From Bradyrhizobium sp. JYMT SZCCT0180 (GTDB taxonomy: Bacteria; Pseudomonadota; Alphaproteobacteria; Rhizobiales; Xanthobacteraceae): a stretch of 64,000 nt of DNA. Location of the stretch: contig NZ_JAFCLZ010000005.1 in assembly GCF_018130165.1 (NCBI RefSeq), positions 280,357 through 344,356 of the forward strand, in the 5' to 3' direction. Made by a program: the position numbers and the translations under genes. The number at the start of each line of letters is the position of its first letter. Within the stretch, counting starts at the first letter, position 1. The notes beneath the pieces are model-generated. The model saw nothing but the letters and a program-made list of their open reading frames with translations, was not told where the DNA came from and did not search any database. Of this stretch, positions 38,848-47,990 are shown in pieces.

Positions 38848-39867
38848 TCAACGTTTCAGGAACGCCGATATCTCGGCGTTGATGAATGCGCGATCCGCAG
38901 GGTAGTTGATCGGATTTCCGGCGCGGTGACCGTGGATCGACGGAATGGGGTGAAGTTCGGCCGACTTCGCATTGACGAGCTTGCCGATCTCGGCTTCGTT
39001 GTCGCGCACGTCGAAGTAACGGTCGGTCTGCCCCGGCATCAACAGCACATGCGCCCTGATCGCTGCGAGCGCGCGGTCGATGTCGCCGCCAAATTCCGGG
39101 CACTGGCTGATGTCGCCGCGCTGCCAGATGCCGATCTGCGCGAGCAGATCGTTGGCGTCGCGCCTCGAGAAGGCGATATCCCACGAGCCTGCCAAATAGT
39201 CTTCCAGCGAGTTGAAGCCGGCCTCGCGCCAGACCTCATCCCGGTAGAAGGCGTGCGACATCGCCCAGCCCGCATAGATGCGCCCCATGGCGCGAAGGCC
39301 GGCGGAAGGTTTGGCGCTGAAGCGGCCGTCCCTGAAATTGGGGTCCGTGGTCAGCGCCGCCTTCACGCCCTCGAGGAACACGTGATTATAGGGCGAGCAT
39401 TTGGCGCTGCCGCAGACGATGGCGGCGCGTTCCACCATGTCGGGATGGCAGGCCGCCCAATGGTAGGCATGCATGCCGCCCATCGACCAGCCATAGACCA
39501 GCGCGATCTTCGCGATGCCGAACTGCTCGACCAGCAGGCGGCGCTGCACCGCGACCGCGTCGTGATAGCTGATCGCCGGAAACGGCGTGATCCCGGAATT
39601 CGATGGTGACGAGGACAGGCCGTTGCCGAACAGATTCGGGATGATGATGAAGTAGCGCTCGGGATCGAGGATGCCGCCGGGCTGGATCAGCCATTCGGTG
39701 TCGAAGTGCTGCGCGCTGAACGATGTCGGATAGACAATCACATTGTCCTTCCGCGCGTTCAGGCTGCCGTAGGTCTTGTAGGCGAGACGCATGGAAGGAA
39801 ACATCACGCCCGACTGAAGCGGGACGTCGCCCGCCTCGAAGACCTGATAGTCGCCGCTGGTCGTCAT
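38848..39867 (-). CDS. Alpha/beta hydrolase of the homoserine O-acetyltransferase-like group
   Basis: Protein of 339 residues with the MetX-type layout: LAYKTYGSLNARKDNVIVYP near the N-terminus, the nucleophile elbow GWSMGG with Ser128, a candidate acid Asp in PGQTDRYFD and a candidate His in IPSIHGHRAG at the C-terminus. True MetX proteins carry other conserved residues, and this gene is not near methionine genes, so an esterase or acyltransferase role is as likely. Its promoter holds a 7-bp inverted repeat (39903-39927). Confidence 0.82.
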   Translation of the reverse strand: MTTSGDYQVFEAGDVPLQSGVMFPSMRLAYKTYGSLNARKDNVIVYPTSFSAQHFDTEWLIQPGGILDPERYFIIIPNLFGNGLSSSPSNSGITPFPAISYHDAVAVQRRLLVEQFGIAKIALVYGWSMGGMHAYHWAACHPDMVERAAIVCGSAKCSPYNHVFLEGVKAALTTDPNFRDGRFSAKPSAGLRAMGRIYAGWAMSHAFYRDEVWREAGFNSLEDYLAGSWDIAFSRRDANDLLAQIGIWQRGDISQCPEFGGDIDRALAAIRAHVLLMPGQTDRYFDVRDNEAEIGKLVNAKSAELHPIPSIHGHRAGNPINYPADRAFINAEISAFLKR

Positions 39868-39902
39868 TTGCCCGGCTCCGGTGCCTCGACATTAACTGTA
39901 CT

Positions 39903-39927
39903 AATCGTACATTATATAGATACGATT
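39903..39927. promoter_or_regulatory. Candidate operator upstream of the hydrolase-desaturase operon
   Basis: AATCGTA (39903-39909) and TACGATT (39921-39927) form a perfect inverted repeat with an 11-bp AT-rich spacer. It overlaps TGTAC-N5-GTACA (39897-39911) and lies about 36-60 bp upstream of the hydrolase ATG. The size fits a TetR-type operator. Confidence 0.4.
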
Positions 39928-40159
39928 GCAAGCCCGCGCCGAAGGCGCATGCCATCGCAGGTAACGCGCGTGCCATTGCAGGAACACGGTTTGACGGTGC
40001 GGCCGCAAGCAACGAATTGCTTCGATGGCACGCCCGCGGCCGATCCGCCGCCTCAGCTCCTCGCACCTTCCACCATAATACCGCACGAAGGGGGCTAGGC
40101 AGGCCACGCACGGACGTTACTATCGCCGCAAAACAAGCCGACCCAGGGAGAGAAAAACA

Positions 40160-41488
40160 ATGAAGAATCATCTGATCTCGCGCCGTTCCGTTCTGGCCGG
40201 CACTGCCGCCGCAGGCGCGCTGAGCCTGACCGGCTTCCCGGCCCGCGCGGCCGAACCGCAGTGGAAGAAATACGCCGGCACCAAGCTTGAGGTGATCCTC
40301 GCCAAGGGTCCGCGCGGCGACAATTTTCAAAAGAACATCAAGGAATTTACCGAACTCACCGGCATCCAGGTCGAGTCGGAGCAGATCCCCGAACAGCAAC
40401 AGCGCCAGAAGGCCGTGATCGAGCTCGCTTCGGGCAAGCCGAGCTTCGACGTGGTTCATGTCAGCTACCACGTGCAGAAGCGCCAGTTCGAGAAGGCCGG
40501 CTGGCTCGCCGACATCTCCGGCTACATGAAGGACCCGAATCTCACCGCGCCCGACCTCGTCGAAAGCGATTTCTCGGCCGGCGGCCTGCAATACGCCAAA
40601 AACGACAAGGGGCAGATGCACTCCCTGCCGTGGTCGGTCGACTATTTCATCCTCTATTACAACAAGGAGCTGTTCCAGAAGAAGGGCGTCGCGGTGCCCA
40701 AGACCTTCGACGAGATGGTCGCGGCGGCCGAAAAGCTCACCGATGCCAAGGAAGGCACGTTCGGCTTCGTCGGGCGCGGCCTGCGCAACGCCAACATGAC
40801 GCTGTGGACCAACTTCTTCCTCAACGCCGGCGGCGAATTCCTCGATGCCAAGGGCGGCATCCTGACCGACGGCCCGGAGGCGATCGAAGCCACCAAACTG
40901 TACCAGACGCTGCTGACCAAGGTCGCGCCTCCCGGCGTCGCCGGCTTCAACTGGATGGAGTCGATGGCTTCCTTCACGCAGGGCCGCTCGGCAATGTGGA
41001 TCGACGGCGTCGGCTGGGCGCCGCCGCTGGAAGACCCGGCCGCCTCGCGCATCGTCGGCAAGGTCGGCTACACCGTGGTGCCCAAGGGATCCAAGGGACA
41101 ATATTCGGCAACCTATGGCGACGGCATCGGCATCGCGGCCGCCAGCAAGAACAAGGAAGCCGCCTATCTCCTGTGCCAATGGGCGGTGTCGAAGAAGCAA
41201 GGCGCGCGGCTGCTGCAGGCCGGCGGCGGCGTGCCGTTCCGGAGCTCCATCCTCAACGACCCGGAGATCCAGGCCGGCGTCAAGATGCCGAAGGAATGGC
41301 TGCAGTCGGTGATCGATTCCGCCAAGATCAGCAAGCTCGGCCTGCCCGTGATCATTCCGGTCGCCGAATTCCGCGATCTCGTCGGCGCGGCCCTCACCTC
41401 GACCCTCTCTGGTGCTGATCCCGCGACGGAGTTGAAGAAGGCTCATGAGCAGTTCCGCCCGATTCTGGAGCGCAGCGAAAAAGCGTGA
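40160..41488 (+). CDS. ABC transporter substrate-binding protein, family 1 (sugar type)
   Basis: Periplasmic binding protein of 442 residues. The signal MKNHLISRRSVLAGTAAAGA has a twin-arginine-like SRRSVLAG and likely cleavage near ARA. The mature part has the family-1 pattern: VILAKGPRGDNFQ, FTELTGIQVESEQ, PWSVDYFILYYNKELFQKKG and MWIDGVGWAPP. Members bind sugars, polyols or glycerol derivatives. A strong GGGAGAG lies just upstream. It is the first of three coupled transporter genes; no ATPase gene is in the operon, so MsmK/UgpC-type ATPases encoded elsewhere are probably shared. Confidence 0.92.
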   Translation: MKNHLISRRSVLAGTAAAGALSLTGFPARAAEPQWKKYAGTKLEVILAKGPRGDNFQKNIKEFTELTGIQVESEQIPEQQQRQKAVIELASGKPSFDVVHVSYHVQKRQFEKAGWLADISGYMKDPNLTAPDLVESDFSAGGLQYAKNDKGQMHSLPWSVDYFILYYNKELFQKKGVAVPKTFDEMVAAAEKLTDAKEGTFGFVGRGLRNANMTLWTNFFLNAGGEFLDAKGGILTDGPEAIEATKLYQTLLTKVAPPGVAGFNWMESMASFTQGRSAMWIDGVGWAPPLEDPAASRIVGKVGYTVVPKGSKGQYSATYGDGIGIAAASKNKEAAYLLCQWAVSKKQGARLLQAGGGVPFRSSILNDPEIQAGVKMPKEWLQSVIDSAKISKLGLPVIIPVAEFRDLVGAALTSTLSGADPATELKKAHEQFRPILERSEKA

Positions 41489-42417
41489 AGGCCATAGCAG
41501 AAGTCACTCCGGCCGCGGCTGGTGCCGCGCCGGGGCAGGAATGGCGGCCACCGTCGTACTGGCCGTTCGTGGTGCCGGCGCTGGTCGTCGTGCTCGCCGT
41601 GATCGTGTTCCCATGGGTGTTCACGATCTGGATGAGCCTCAACGAGTGGAAGGTCGGCTCGCCGACCACCTTTGTCGGCTTCGCCAATTATCTGCGGATG
41701 CCGAACGATCCACGCTTCGTCGAAGCGGTCGGACACACCCTGCTCTACACCGCCCTGTCGGTGCTGCTGCCGCTGATCCTCGGCACCTTTGCGGCCGTGG
41801 TGTTTCACGCCAAATTTCCCGGCCGCGGATTCCTGCGCGGGGTCTTCATCATGCCGATGATGGCGACGCCGGTGGCGATCGCGCTGGTCTGGACCATGAT
41901 GTTCCACCCGCAGCTCGGCATTCTGAATTACCTGCTGTCGCTGGTCGGCCTGCCACCGCAATTGTGGGTGTTTCATCCCGGCACCGTGATCCCCTCGCTG
42001 GTGCTGGTCGAAACCTGGCAATGGACTCCCCTGGTGATGCTGATCGTGCTCGGCGGCCTCGCCGCGATCCCGACCGAACCCTATGAGAGCGCGCAGATCG
42101 ACGGCGCCAGCGTCTGGCAGGTGTTCCGCTACATCACGCTGCCGCTGATCACGCCGTTCCTGTTCATCGCCGGCATGATCCGCATGATCGATGCGGTCAA
42201 GAGCTTCGACATCATCTTCGCGATCACCCAAGGCGGCCCCGGCTCGGCGTCGGAGACCATCAACCTCTATCTCTACAGCGTCGCCTTCATCTATTACGAC
42301 CTCGGCTATGGATCGGCGATCGCGGTGATCTTCTTCCTGCTGATCGTGGCGATGGCGGCGCTGATGCTGCATCTGCGCCAGCGCACGATGTGGACCGAGA
42401 TCGGGAGCGGCGCATGA
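41485..42417 (+). CDS. Sugar-type ABC transporter permease (MalF-like)
   Basis: Inner-membrane permease of 310 residues with a start GTG overlapping the binding-protein stop as GTGA. Hydrophobic helices begin with PFVVPALVVVLAVIVFPWVF, the loop with NYLRMPNDPRFVEAVGHTL is family-typical, and the EAA loop is EPYESAQIDGASVWQVFRYI. It pairs with the next permease. Nothing in the sequence identifies the substrate. Confidence 0.93.
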   Translation: MKAIAEVTPAAAGAAPGQEWRPPSYWPFVVPALVVVLAVIVFPWVFTIWMSLNEWKVGSPTTFVGFANYLRMPNDPRFVEAVGHTLLYTALSVLLPLILGTFAAVVFHAKFPGRGFLRGVFIMPMMATPVAIALVWTMMFHPQLGILNYLLSLVGLPPQLWVFHPGTVIPSLVLVETWQWTPLVMLIVLGGLAAIPTEPYESAQIDGASVWQVFRYITLPLITPFLFIAGMIRMIDAVKSFDIIFAITQGGPGSASETINLYLYSVAFIYYDLGYGSAIAVIFFLLIVAMAALMLHLRQRTMWTEIGSGA

Positions 42418-43238
42418 GCCTGCGTCAGATCCTCGGCAAGATCGGGCTGTGGTTTGCGATCTTCGTGGTCGTGTCACCCGCGATCCTGTTCTTTCTCTGG
42501 ATGGCCTCGTTGTCGGTCAAGTTCGAGGTCGACAACGCGGCCTACCCGCCGGTGTTTTTCCCCGAGCGCTTTGCCTGGAAGAATTATGCCGACGTGCTCG
42601 CCTCCAACCGCTTCCTGACCTACTTCATCAACAGCCTCGTCGTAACCGGCACCGCAACCGGCCTCGCCATGCTGGTCGGCGTCCCCGCCGGCTACGGCAT
42701 CGCGCGGATGGCCGCGCATAAATCCGCGATCGTGATCCTGATCGCGCGCATCACGCCGGGATTGTCTTATCTCATCCCGCTGTTCCTGCTGTTCCAGTGG
42801 CTCGGATTGCTCGGCACGCTGGTGCCGCAGATCATCATCCACCTCGTGGTCACGGTGCCGATCGTGATCTGGATCATGATCGGCTATTTCGAGACCACGC
42901 CGCTGGAGCTCGAGGAAGCCGCTTTGATCGACGGCGCCACGCGCTGGCAGGTGTTCCTTCACGTGGCGCTGCCGATCGCGCGTCCGGGGCTTGCGGTGGC
43001 CTTCATTCTCGCGGTGATCTTCTCCTGGAATAATTTCGTGTTCGGCATCGTGCTGGCGGGACGGGAGACGCGGACGCTACCCGTCGCCGTCTACAACATG
43101 ATTTCGTTCGACCAGTTGAGCTGGGGGCCGCTTGCGGCTGCCGCGCTCATCGTGACCTTCCCCGTTTTGTTGCTCACGGTCTTGGCCCAGCGGCAGATCG
43201 TGGCGGGGCTGACCGCAGGCGCCGTCAAAGGCGGCTAG
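42414..43238 (+). CDS. Sugar-type ABC transporter permease (MalG-like)
   Basis: Inner-membrane permease of 274 residues. The ATG at 42414 overlaps the previous stop as ATGA, indicating coupling. The EAA loop [20 protein letters not shown] and the C-terminal helix are typical of MalG/UgpE. The final residues overlap the convergent isochorismatase-like gene by 14 bp. No ATPase gene follows. Confidence 0.93.
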   Translation: MSLRQILGKIGLWFAIFVVVSPAILFFLWMASLSVKFEVDNAAYPPVFFPERFAWKNYADVLASNRFLTYFINSLVVTGTATGLAMLVGVPAGYGIARMAAHKSAIVILIARITPGLSYLIPLFLLFQWLGLLGTLVPQIIIHLVVTVPIVIWIMIGYFETTPLELEEAALIDGATRWQVFLHVALPIARPGLAVAFILAVIFSWNNFVFGIVLAGRETRTLPVAVYNMISFDQLSWGPLAAAALIVTFPVLLLTVLAQRQIVAGLTAGAVKGG

Positions 43239-43935
43239 CTGCAAGCTCCGGCGCAAGGGCTTCCAGTACCGCGGCTGAGTTGGTGACCCAGCCGAAGATG
43301 CCGCCCTGGGCCTTGATCATCTTCAGGCCCATCTCGTGGAATTCGGGGAAGTAGGATGCGCAGCCGTCGGCCAGCACCACGCAGCGATAGCCGCGGTCGT
43401 TGGCCTCGCGCACGGTCGTGTTGACGCAGACTTCGGTGGTGACGCCACATACCAGCAGATTCTCGATGCCGTATTTCTCCAGCATGTCGCCAAGCTCGGT
43501 AGCGTAGAACGCGCCCTTGCCCGGCTTGTCGATCACGATCTCTGAGTCGAGCGGATAGAGCTCGGGAATGATGTCGTGGCCGGCCTCGCCGCGAATGAGA
43601 ATGCGCCCCATCGGTCCGGGATCGCCGATCCGCAATGACGGCGCGCCGCGTTCGACCTTGGCCGGCGGCGCGTCGGACAGGTCGGGCAGATGTCCCTCGC
43701 GGGTGTGGACGACCAGCATGCCGGTTTCGCGCGCCGCCGACAGCACCGAAGCGATCGGCTTCACCGCGCGCGCGAGTTGCGACACGTCGTTGCCCAGCGT
43801 CTCGCCGAAGCCGCCGGGCTCCATGAAGTCGCGCTGCATATCGATGATCAGAAGCGCCGTAGCGGTCCAGTCGAGCGCGATCGGCTCCGGCTCGGCGGCG
43901 ACCTTGCCGATGGATGGCCCCTTTGAGTTCGTCAT
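43225..43935 (-). CDS. Isochorismatase-family cysteine hydrolase
   Basis: Cytoplasmic hydrolase of 236 residues. The Asp-Lys-Cys triad is visible as Asp32 ([10 protein letters not shown]), Lys in [11 protein letters not shown] (137 or 140) and Cys170 in [13 protein letters not shown], with the cis-peptide region before it. The family includes biuret, ureidoacrylate and nicotinamide amidohydrolases as well as isochorismatases. Its divergent partner is a formamidase, so an amide/urea-type substrate is more likely than isochorismate. The chosen start is the ATG at 43935; the longer frame upstream crosses the divergent promoter. Confidence 0.87.
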   Translation of the reverse strand: MTNSKGPSIGKVAAEPEPIALDWTATALLIIDMQRDFMEPGGFGETLGNDVSQLARAVKPIASVLSAARETGMLVVHTREGHLPDLSDAPPAKVERGAPSLRIGDPGPMGRILIRGEAGHDIIPELYPLDSEIVIDKPGKGAFYATELGDMLEKYGIENLLVCGVTTEVCVNTTVREANDRGYRCVVLADGCASYFPEFHEMGLKMIKAQGGIFGWVTNSAAVLEALAPELAASRL

Positions 43936-43990
43936 GATGCAAACGCCCGACCGAGAGTAAGTTCCGGTGAGATTAAGCAAGGCGCATGCC

Positions 43991-44011
43991 ATTGTACAAT
44001 TCTTGCGCAAG
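43991..44011. promoter_or_regulatory. Two abutting 10-bp palindromes upstream of the sigma-54 promoter
   Basis: ATTGTACAAT (43991-44000) and CTTGCGCAAG (44002-44011) are perfect palindromes one base apart, lying between the isochorismatase-like start and the formamidase promoter. They could be activator or repressor sites for either gene. Confidence 0.35.
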
Positions 44012-44022
44012 CCGGGAATGAG

Positions 44023-44039
44023 TTGGCACGCTGGTTGCA
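44023..44039 (+). promoter_or_regulatory. Sigma-54 (RpoN) -24/-12 promoter of the formamidase gene
   Basis: TTGGCACGCTGGTTGCA matches the consensus TGGCAC-N5-TTGCA exactly, with GG at 44025-44026 and GC at 44037-44038. Transcription would begin near 44050, about 60 bp before the ATG at 44109. RpoN promoters need an enhancer-binding activator such as NtrC. Confidence 0.85.
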
Positions 44040-44108
44040 AAATATCGCCGTATCGCAACGTCGAAATGCCGGCGGTCTGCCGCAGCGCCATAAACCTGGG
44101 AGGAACAC

Positions 44109-45122
44109 ATGAACGGGCTTGGAGGTCTCAACAAATCGCCGGAAGGCGTCGTGATCGGGCTGGTTCAACTGCAATTGCCTGTTGTCGTGACCAGGGCGGA
44201 TCTCGCGCGGCAGACCGAGCGCATCATCTATATGGTCGGCAAGGCGCGGCGCAATCTCGGCACCATGGATCTCGTCGTATTTCCGGAATATTCGCTGCAC
44301 GGGCTGTCGATGGACACCAACCCGGAGATCATGTGCCGGCTCGACGGGCCGGAAGTGGCCGCATTCAAGCAGGCCTGCATCGACCACAAGATCTGGGGCT
44401 GCTTCTCCATCATGGAGTTCAACCCGAACGGCAATCCCTATAATTCCGGCCTGATCATCGACGACAACGGCGAGATCAAGCTCTATTACCGGAAATTCCA
44501 TCCCTGGATTCCGGTCGAGCCGTGGGAGCCCGGCGATATCGGCATTCCCGTAATCGAGGGACCGAAGGGCGCCAAGCTCGCGCTGATCATCTGCCATGAC
44601 GGCATGTTCCCGGAGATGGCGCGCGAATGCGCCTACAAGGGCGCGGAGATCATGATCCGCACCGCCGGCTACACCGCGCCGATCCGCGAGAGCTGGCGTT
44701 TTACCAACCAGGCCAATTCGTTCCAGAATTTGATGGTGACCGCCAACGTCTGCATGTGCGGTTCCGACGGCTCGTTCGATTCCATGGGCGAAGGCATGAT
44801 CGTGAATTTCGACGGCAGCATCATCGCCCACGGCACGACGGGGCGCGCCGACGAGATCATCACCGCCGAAGTCCGCCCCGACCTGGTGCGCGAGGCGCGG
44901 ATCCACTGGGGCGTCGAGAACAACATCTACCAGCTCTGGCACCGCGGCTATGTCGCGGTGAAAGGCGGCGCGATGGATTGCCCGTATACGTTCATGCAGG
45001 ACATGGTGGCGGGTACGTTCCGGCTGCCGTGGGAGGATCAGGTCAAGGTCACGGATGGGACGTCGTGCGGTTTTCCGGCGCCGACACGGATGTTCGGAAA
45101 AACGGCGAAGGCGGCGGAGTAG
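44109..45122 (+). CDS. amiF: Formamidase (nitrilase superfamily)
   Basis: Enzyme of 337 residues hydrolysing formamide to formate and ammonia. It aligns end to end with AmiF. The catalytic triad is Glu60 (VFPEYS), Lys129 (YRKFHPW) and Cys162 ([10 protein letters not shown]), and the AmiF start [20 protein letters not shown] is conserved. Short-chain aliphatic amidases are close relatives, so other small amides are possible. GGAGG lies upstream of the ATG. A sigma-54 promoter precedes the gene, which fits use of amide nitrogen under limitation. It is divergent from the isochorismatase-like hydrolase. Confidence 0.92.
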   Translation: MNGLGGLNKSPEGVVIGLVQLQLPVVVTRADLARQTERIIYMVGKARRNLGTMDLVVFPEYSLHGLSMDTNPEIMCRLDGPEVAAFKQACIDHKIWGCFSIMEFNPNGNPYNSGLIIDDNGEIKLYYRKFHPWIPVEPWEPGDIGIPVIEGPKGAKLALIICHDGMFPEMARECAYKGAEIMIRTAGYTAPIRESWRFTNQANSFQNLMVTANVCMCGSDGSFDSMGEGMIVNFDGSIIAHGTTGRADEIITAEVRPDLVREARIHWGVENNIYQLWHRGYVAVKGGAMDCPYTFMQDMVAGTFRLPWEDQVKVTDGTSCGFPAPTRMFGKTAKAAE

Positions 45123-45143
45123 TGCGTCGCGCCTATCCTTCCG

Positions 45144-45250
45144 GTTGTCATCCCCGCGCATGCGGGGATCCAGTACGCCGCGGCTTCTCGGTTCTATCAT
45201 CAGCGTCTCTGGAATACTGGGTCGCCCGGTTAAACCGGGCGATGACAACT
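45144..45250. repeat. Intergenic inverted-repeat element
   Basis: GTTGTCATCCCCGCGCATGC starts the left end and GCCCGGTTAAACCGGGCGAT, then GACAAC, ends the right; GTTGTCATC and GATGACAAC are the outer arms, and each half has its own small hairpin (CCCCGCGCATGCGGGG and CGCCCGGTTAAACCGGGCG). Confidence 0.85.
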
Positions 45251-45255
45251 GAATG

Positions 45256-45720
45256 TGTGTCTGCGATCTCGCGACGCATTGCGCCCGAGGTTTGCCAGAA
45301 ACTTCCCGCCCTCTCATGAGAGGGCGCAGGGAAGACCGGGTGCGCGCTGCACCCGCGGTCTCGTGTGCGATTGTGCAACACGATGGTGCACACGAGCATA
45401 CAGGGCAGCGGAGAGCATCCGGCCTTCCCTGCGCAATGGCTTTACGGCTTATGCCGTGATCTCCCCGGAGACGAGTTCTGGGTTGACTCCGTCACTATCG
45501 TTTCCGCTCACGCTTCTCCGACAGCTTGACGCCGGCAACGGGCGCCAGGACCACACGGTTTTGCCGTACGCTTATCCACGCCGTCGTCAGGCGTGAACCA
45601 GCGTCCACCGCATCCCGCCGCGCGTTCGTGACGTGCGCACGCCCCTCTTGTCGGGCAGGACGCGACGATTCAAACCGCTGATTTGCCCGACGAGGGAAGC
45701 GGAATTTTGCCCGTCGGGTT
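45256..45720. repeat. Long noncoding mosaic repeat element (about 465 bp)
   Basis: This stretch has no convincing ORF. It is a chain of short hairpins: CCGCCCTCTCATGAGAGGGCG, cut here as CGCCCTCTCATGAGAGGGCG; a GTGCACACGAGC zone; CGTAAAGCC/GGCTTATG-type repeats; and AAACCGCTGATTTGCCCGAC near the end. From memory, near-identical segments occur at many places in Bradyrhizobium genomes, which I cannot confirm here. Confidence 0.65.
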
Positions 45721-45770
45721 AATTTGTCGCAGCGCGAGGGAGCCGACCGTTCGCGTGGATGGCGCTTCCC

Positions 45771-47990
45771 TCACGCCACCAGCGCCGCATCCACCTCGGC
45801 CCCCTCGCCGCGCTGCGCCTTCAGCAGGCTGATGATCTCGGCATTGGGGCGGGCGCGGCTGAACAGAAAACCCTGGCCTTCGTGGCAGCCTTCGGTGCGC
45901 AGGCAGCTCAGTTCGGCCTCGGTCTCGACGCCTTCGGCGGTGATGGTGACGCCGAGGCCCTTGCCGAGGCTGATGATCGAACGCACGATCGCCTGCGCAT
46001 CGCGGTTGGAGCCGACATCGCGCACGAACGACTGATCGATCTTGATCTTGTCGAACGGAAAGCTGCGCAAATAGCTCAGGCTGGAATAGCCGGTGCCGAA
46101 ATCGTCCATCGAGATGCGGACGCCGAGCGAGCGCAGCGCATGCAGCGTCGCCAGCACCTGGCTGCTCTTTTCCAGCACCAGCGTCTCGGTGATCTCGAGT
46201 TCGAGCCGCGTCGCCGCCAGACCGGTTTGTTTCAACGTTTCCATCACCATCGACAGCAGATTGCCGACGCGGAACTGCAGCGGCGACAGATTGACCGCGA
46301 CGCGGACGTCGTCGGGCCATTGCGCCGCATCCATGCAGGCGCGCCGCAGCATCAAGCCACCGACGGCGTTGATCAGGCCGGTCTCTTCGGCAACGGGGAT
46401 GAACTCGCCGGGCGAGATCATGCCGCGTTCGGGATGCGGCCAGCGCACCAGCGCCTCGAAGCCGGTGACGCGACCGGACGAAAGGTCGACCAGCGGCTGA
46501 TAATGCGGCCGCAGCAAATCGTTCTCGATCGCGTGGCGCAGCTCGATCTCGATCTTGCGGCGGGACTGGGCGCGGGCGTCCATTTCGGCCTCGAAGAAGC
46601 TGAACGTGCCGCGGAACTCGTTCTTGGCGCGCGACAGCGCCATGTCGGCGTTCTTCAGCAATCTGTCGGACTCGTCGCCGTCGCCGGGCGACATCGCGAT
46701 GCCGATGCTGGCGCCGATCACCACCGAATGGCCGTCGAGCAGATAGGGGTCGCCGATCGCCTCCAGCAGGCGCCTGGCCAGCAGCACGGCGTCTTCGGGC
46801 CGCGTCACCCCGCTCTGGACGATCGCGAACTCGTCGGAGTTGAGGCGCGCCAGCACGTCCTCCTCACGCAGCGTCGATCGCAGTCGCTTGGCGACGCCGC
46901 GCAGCAGCTTGTCGCCGATGCCATGGCCGAGCGTATCGTTGACCGCCTTGAAATTGTCGAGGCCGAGCACCAGCACCGCCACCTTTTCTGCGCTGCGCCG
47001 CGTATGCAGCAAGAGATCGTCCATCTGCTGGCGCAGCAGGGTGCGGTTCGGCAATCCGGTCAGGCCGTCGTGCTGGGCCATGAAGGCAAGCCGCGCTTCG
47101 GCACGTTTGCGTTCGGTGATGTCCATCAACGCCAGCAGCACGGCCGGCTGGCCGCCGTAAACCAGCTGGCGCGAATAGATCGCCAGATCGATCAGCGCGC
47201 CGTCCGCCCTGACATGCTTCCAGGTTCGGGCCGCCTGTTCGTCGCTGCTGCGATCGCCCGCCCACGGCAATTCCGGATCGAATGCCTGCAGACTGCGGAT
47301 CGTCAATCGCTCGAACTCGGAGCGGCTATGGCCGTAGTGCTGGATCGCGGCGTCGTTGACACCGAGGATGCGCTCACCATCCAGCGAACAGACGATCATC
47401 GGCACCGGGTTGCTGTCGAACAGCAGGCGGAATGACGCCTCGCGCTGTTTCAGCTCGGTAATATCGACGCGCAGGCCGATCACGCCGCCGTCTTCGGTGA
47501 GCCGCTCGTCGATCAGGATCACGCGGCCATCGGCCAGCGTCTGCTCGTGACGATCGCCGGGCTGGTGAAGCCTGGTCAGACGCTCGGTGAGCCATTCCTC
47601 CTCGCGGCCGATCGCCTCCGGATAATCGCCGCGCTCGACGCCGACGCGGATGGTGTCCGCCAGCCGCGCGCCCGGCTTGAACAAATCCGAGCTGCGGTCG
47701 TAGATCTCCGCATATTTCCTGTTCCAGAGAATGTAGCGGCCTTCGGCGTCGAGAAACACGATGCCTTGGGGCAGGATGTCGATCGCCTCGCGCAGCCGCT
47801 CATGCGATTTTCGCGCGTCGGCAATCGCGACCTCCGCCTCGGCGCGCGTGCGCATGATTTCGCTGCGCTCGGCGGCACCATGGCGGCGATCACCTGAAAG
47901 CTTTGGGCTGGGTTTTACCGGTCGACCGAACAGGCGAGCAATCGTAGTCCGCTTTGGTTGCTTGATTGTCTTTTGCCTTATCTTCGGCAT
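45771..47990 (-). CDS. PAS-PAS-GGDEF-EAL protein, probable c-di-GMP phosphodiesterase
   Basis: Signalling protein of 739 residues without membrane segments. Two PAS domains (about 65-180 and 185-300) are followed by a GGDEF domain and an EAL domain. The GGDEF motif is degenerate, LNSDEF (383-388), so diguanylate cyclase activity is unlikely; the domain may bind GTP or act allosterically. The EAL domain keeps GFEALVRW (EAL 512-514), NLSPLQFR, LEITETLV and DDFGTGYSSLSYL with Lys in KIKIDQSFV, consistent with an active phosphodiesterase. Single-gene unit; the next gene encodes a chemoreceptor. Confidence 0.92.
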   Translation of the reverse strand: MPKIRQKTIKQPKRTTIARLFGRPVKPSPKLSGDRRHGAAERSEIMRTRAEAEVAIADARKSHERLREAIDILPQGIVFLDAEGRYILWNRKYAEIYDRSSDLFKPGARLADTIRVGVERGDYPEAIGREEEWLTERLTRLHQPGDRHEQTLADGRVILIDERLTEDGGVIGLRVDITELKQREASFRLLFDSNPVPMIVCSLDGERILGVNDAAIQHYGHSRSEFERLTIRSLQAFDPELPWAGDRSSDEQAARTWKHVRADGALIDLAIYSRQLVYGGQPAVLLALMDITERKRAEARLAFMAQHDGLTGLPNRTLLRQQMDDLLLHTRRSAEKVAVLVLGLDNFKAVNDTLGHGIGDKLLRGVAKRLRSTLREEDVLARLNSDEFAIVQSGVTRPEDAVLLARRLLEAIGDPYLLDGHSVVIGASIGIAMSPGDGDESDRLLKNADMALSRAKNEFRGTFSFFEAEMDARAQSRRKIEIELRHAIENDLLRPHYQPLVDLSSGRVTGFEALVRWPHPERGMISPGEFIPVAEETGLINAVGGLMLRRACMDAAQWPDDVRVAVNLSPLQFRVGNLLSMVMETLKQTGLAATRLELEITETLVLEKSSQVLATLHALRSLGVRISMDDFGTGYSSLSYLRSFPFDKIKIDQSFVRDVGSNRDAQAIVRSIISLGKGLGVTITAEGVETEAELSCLRTEGCHEGQGFLFSRARPNAEIISLLKAQRGEGAEVDAALVA

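Noticed and set aside
39386..41446. Minus-strand open frame of 686 codons
   Set aside because: It lies antisense to the sugar-type binding-protein gene and across the hydrolase gene; the translation has no family features and reflects high-GC codon bias.
45759..47435. Plus-strand open frame of 558 codons
   Set aside because: It is antisense to the PAS-GGDEF-EAL gene, with a low-complexity His/Gln/Arg-rich translation.
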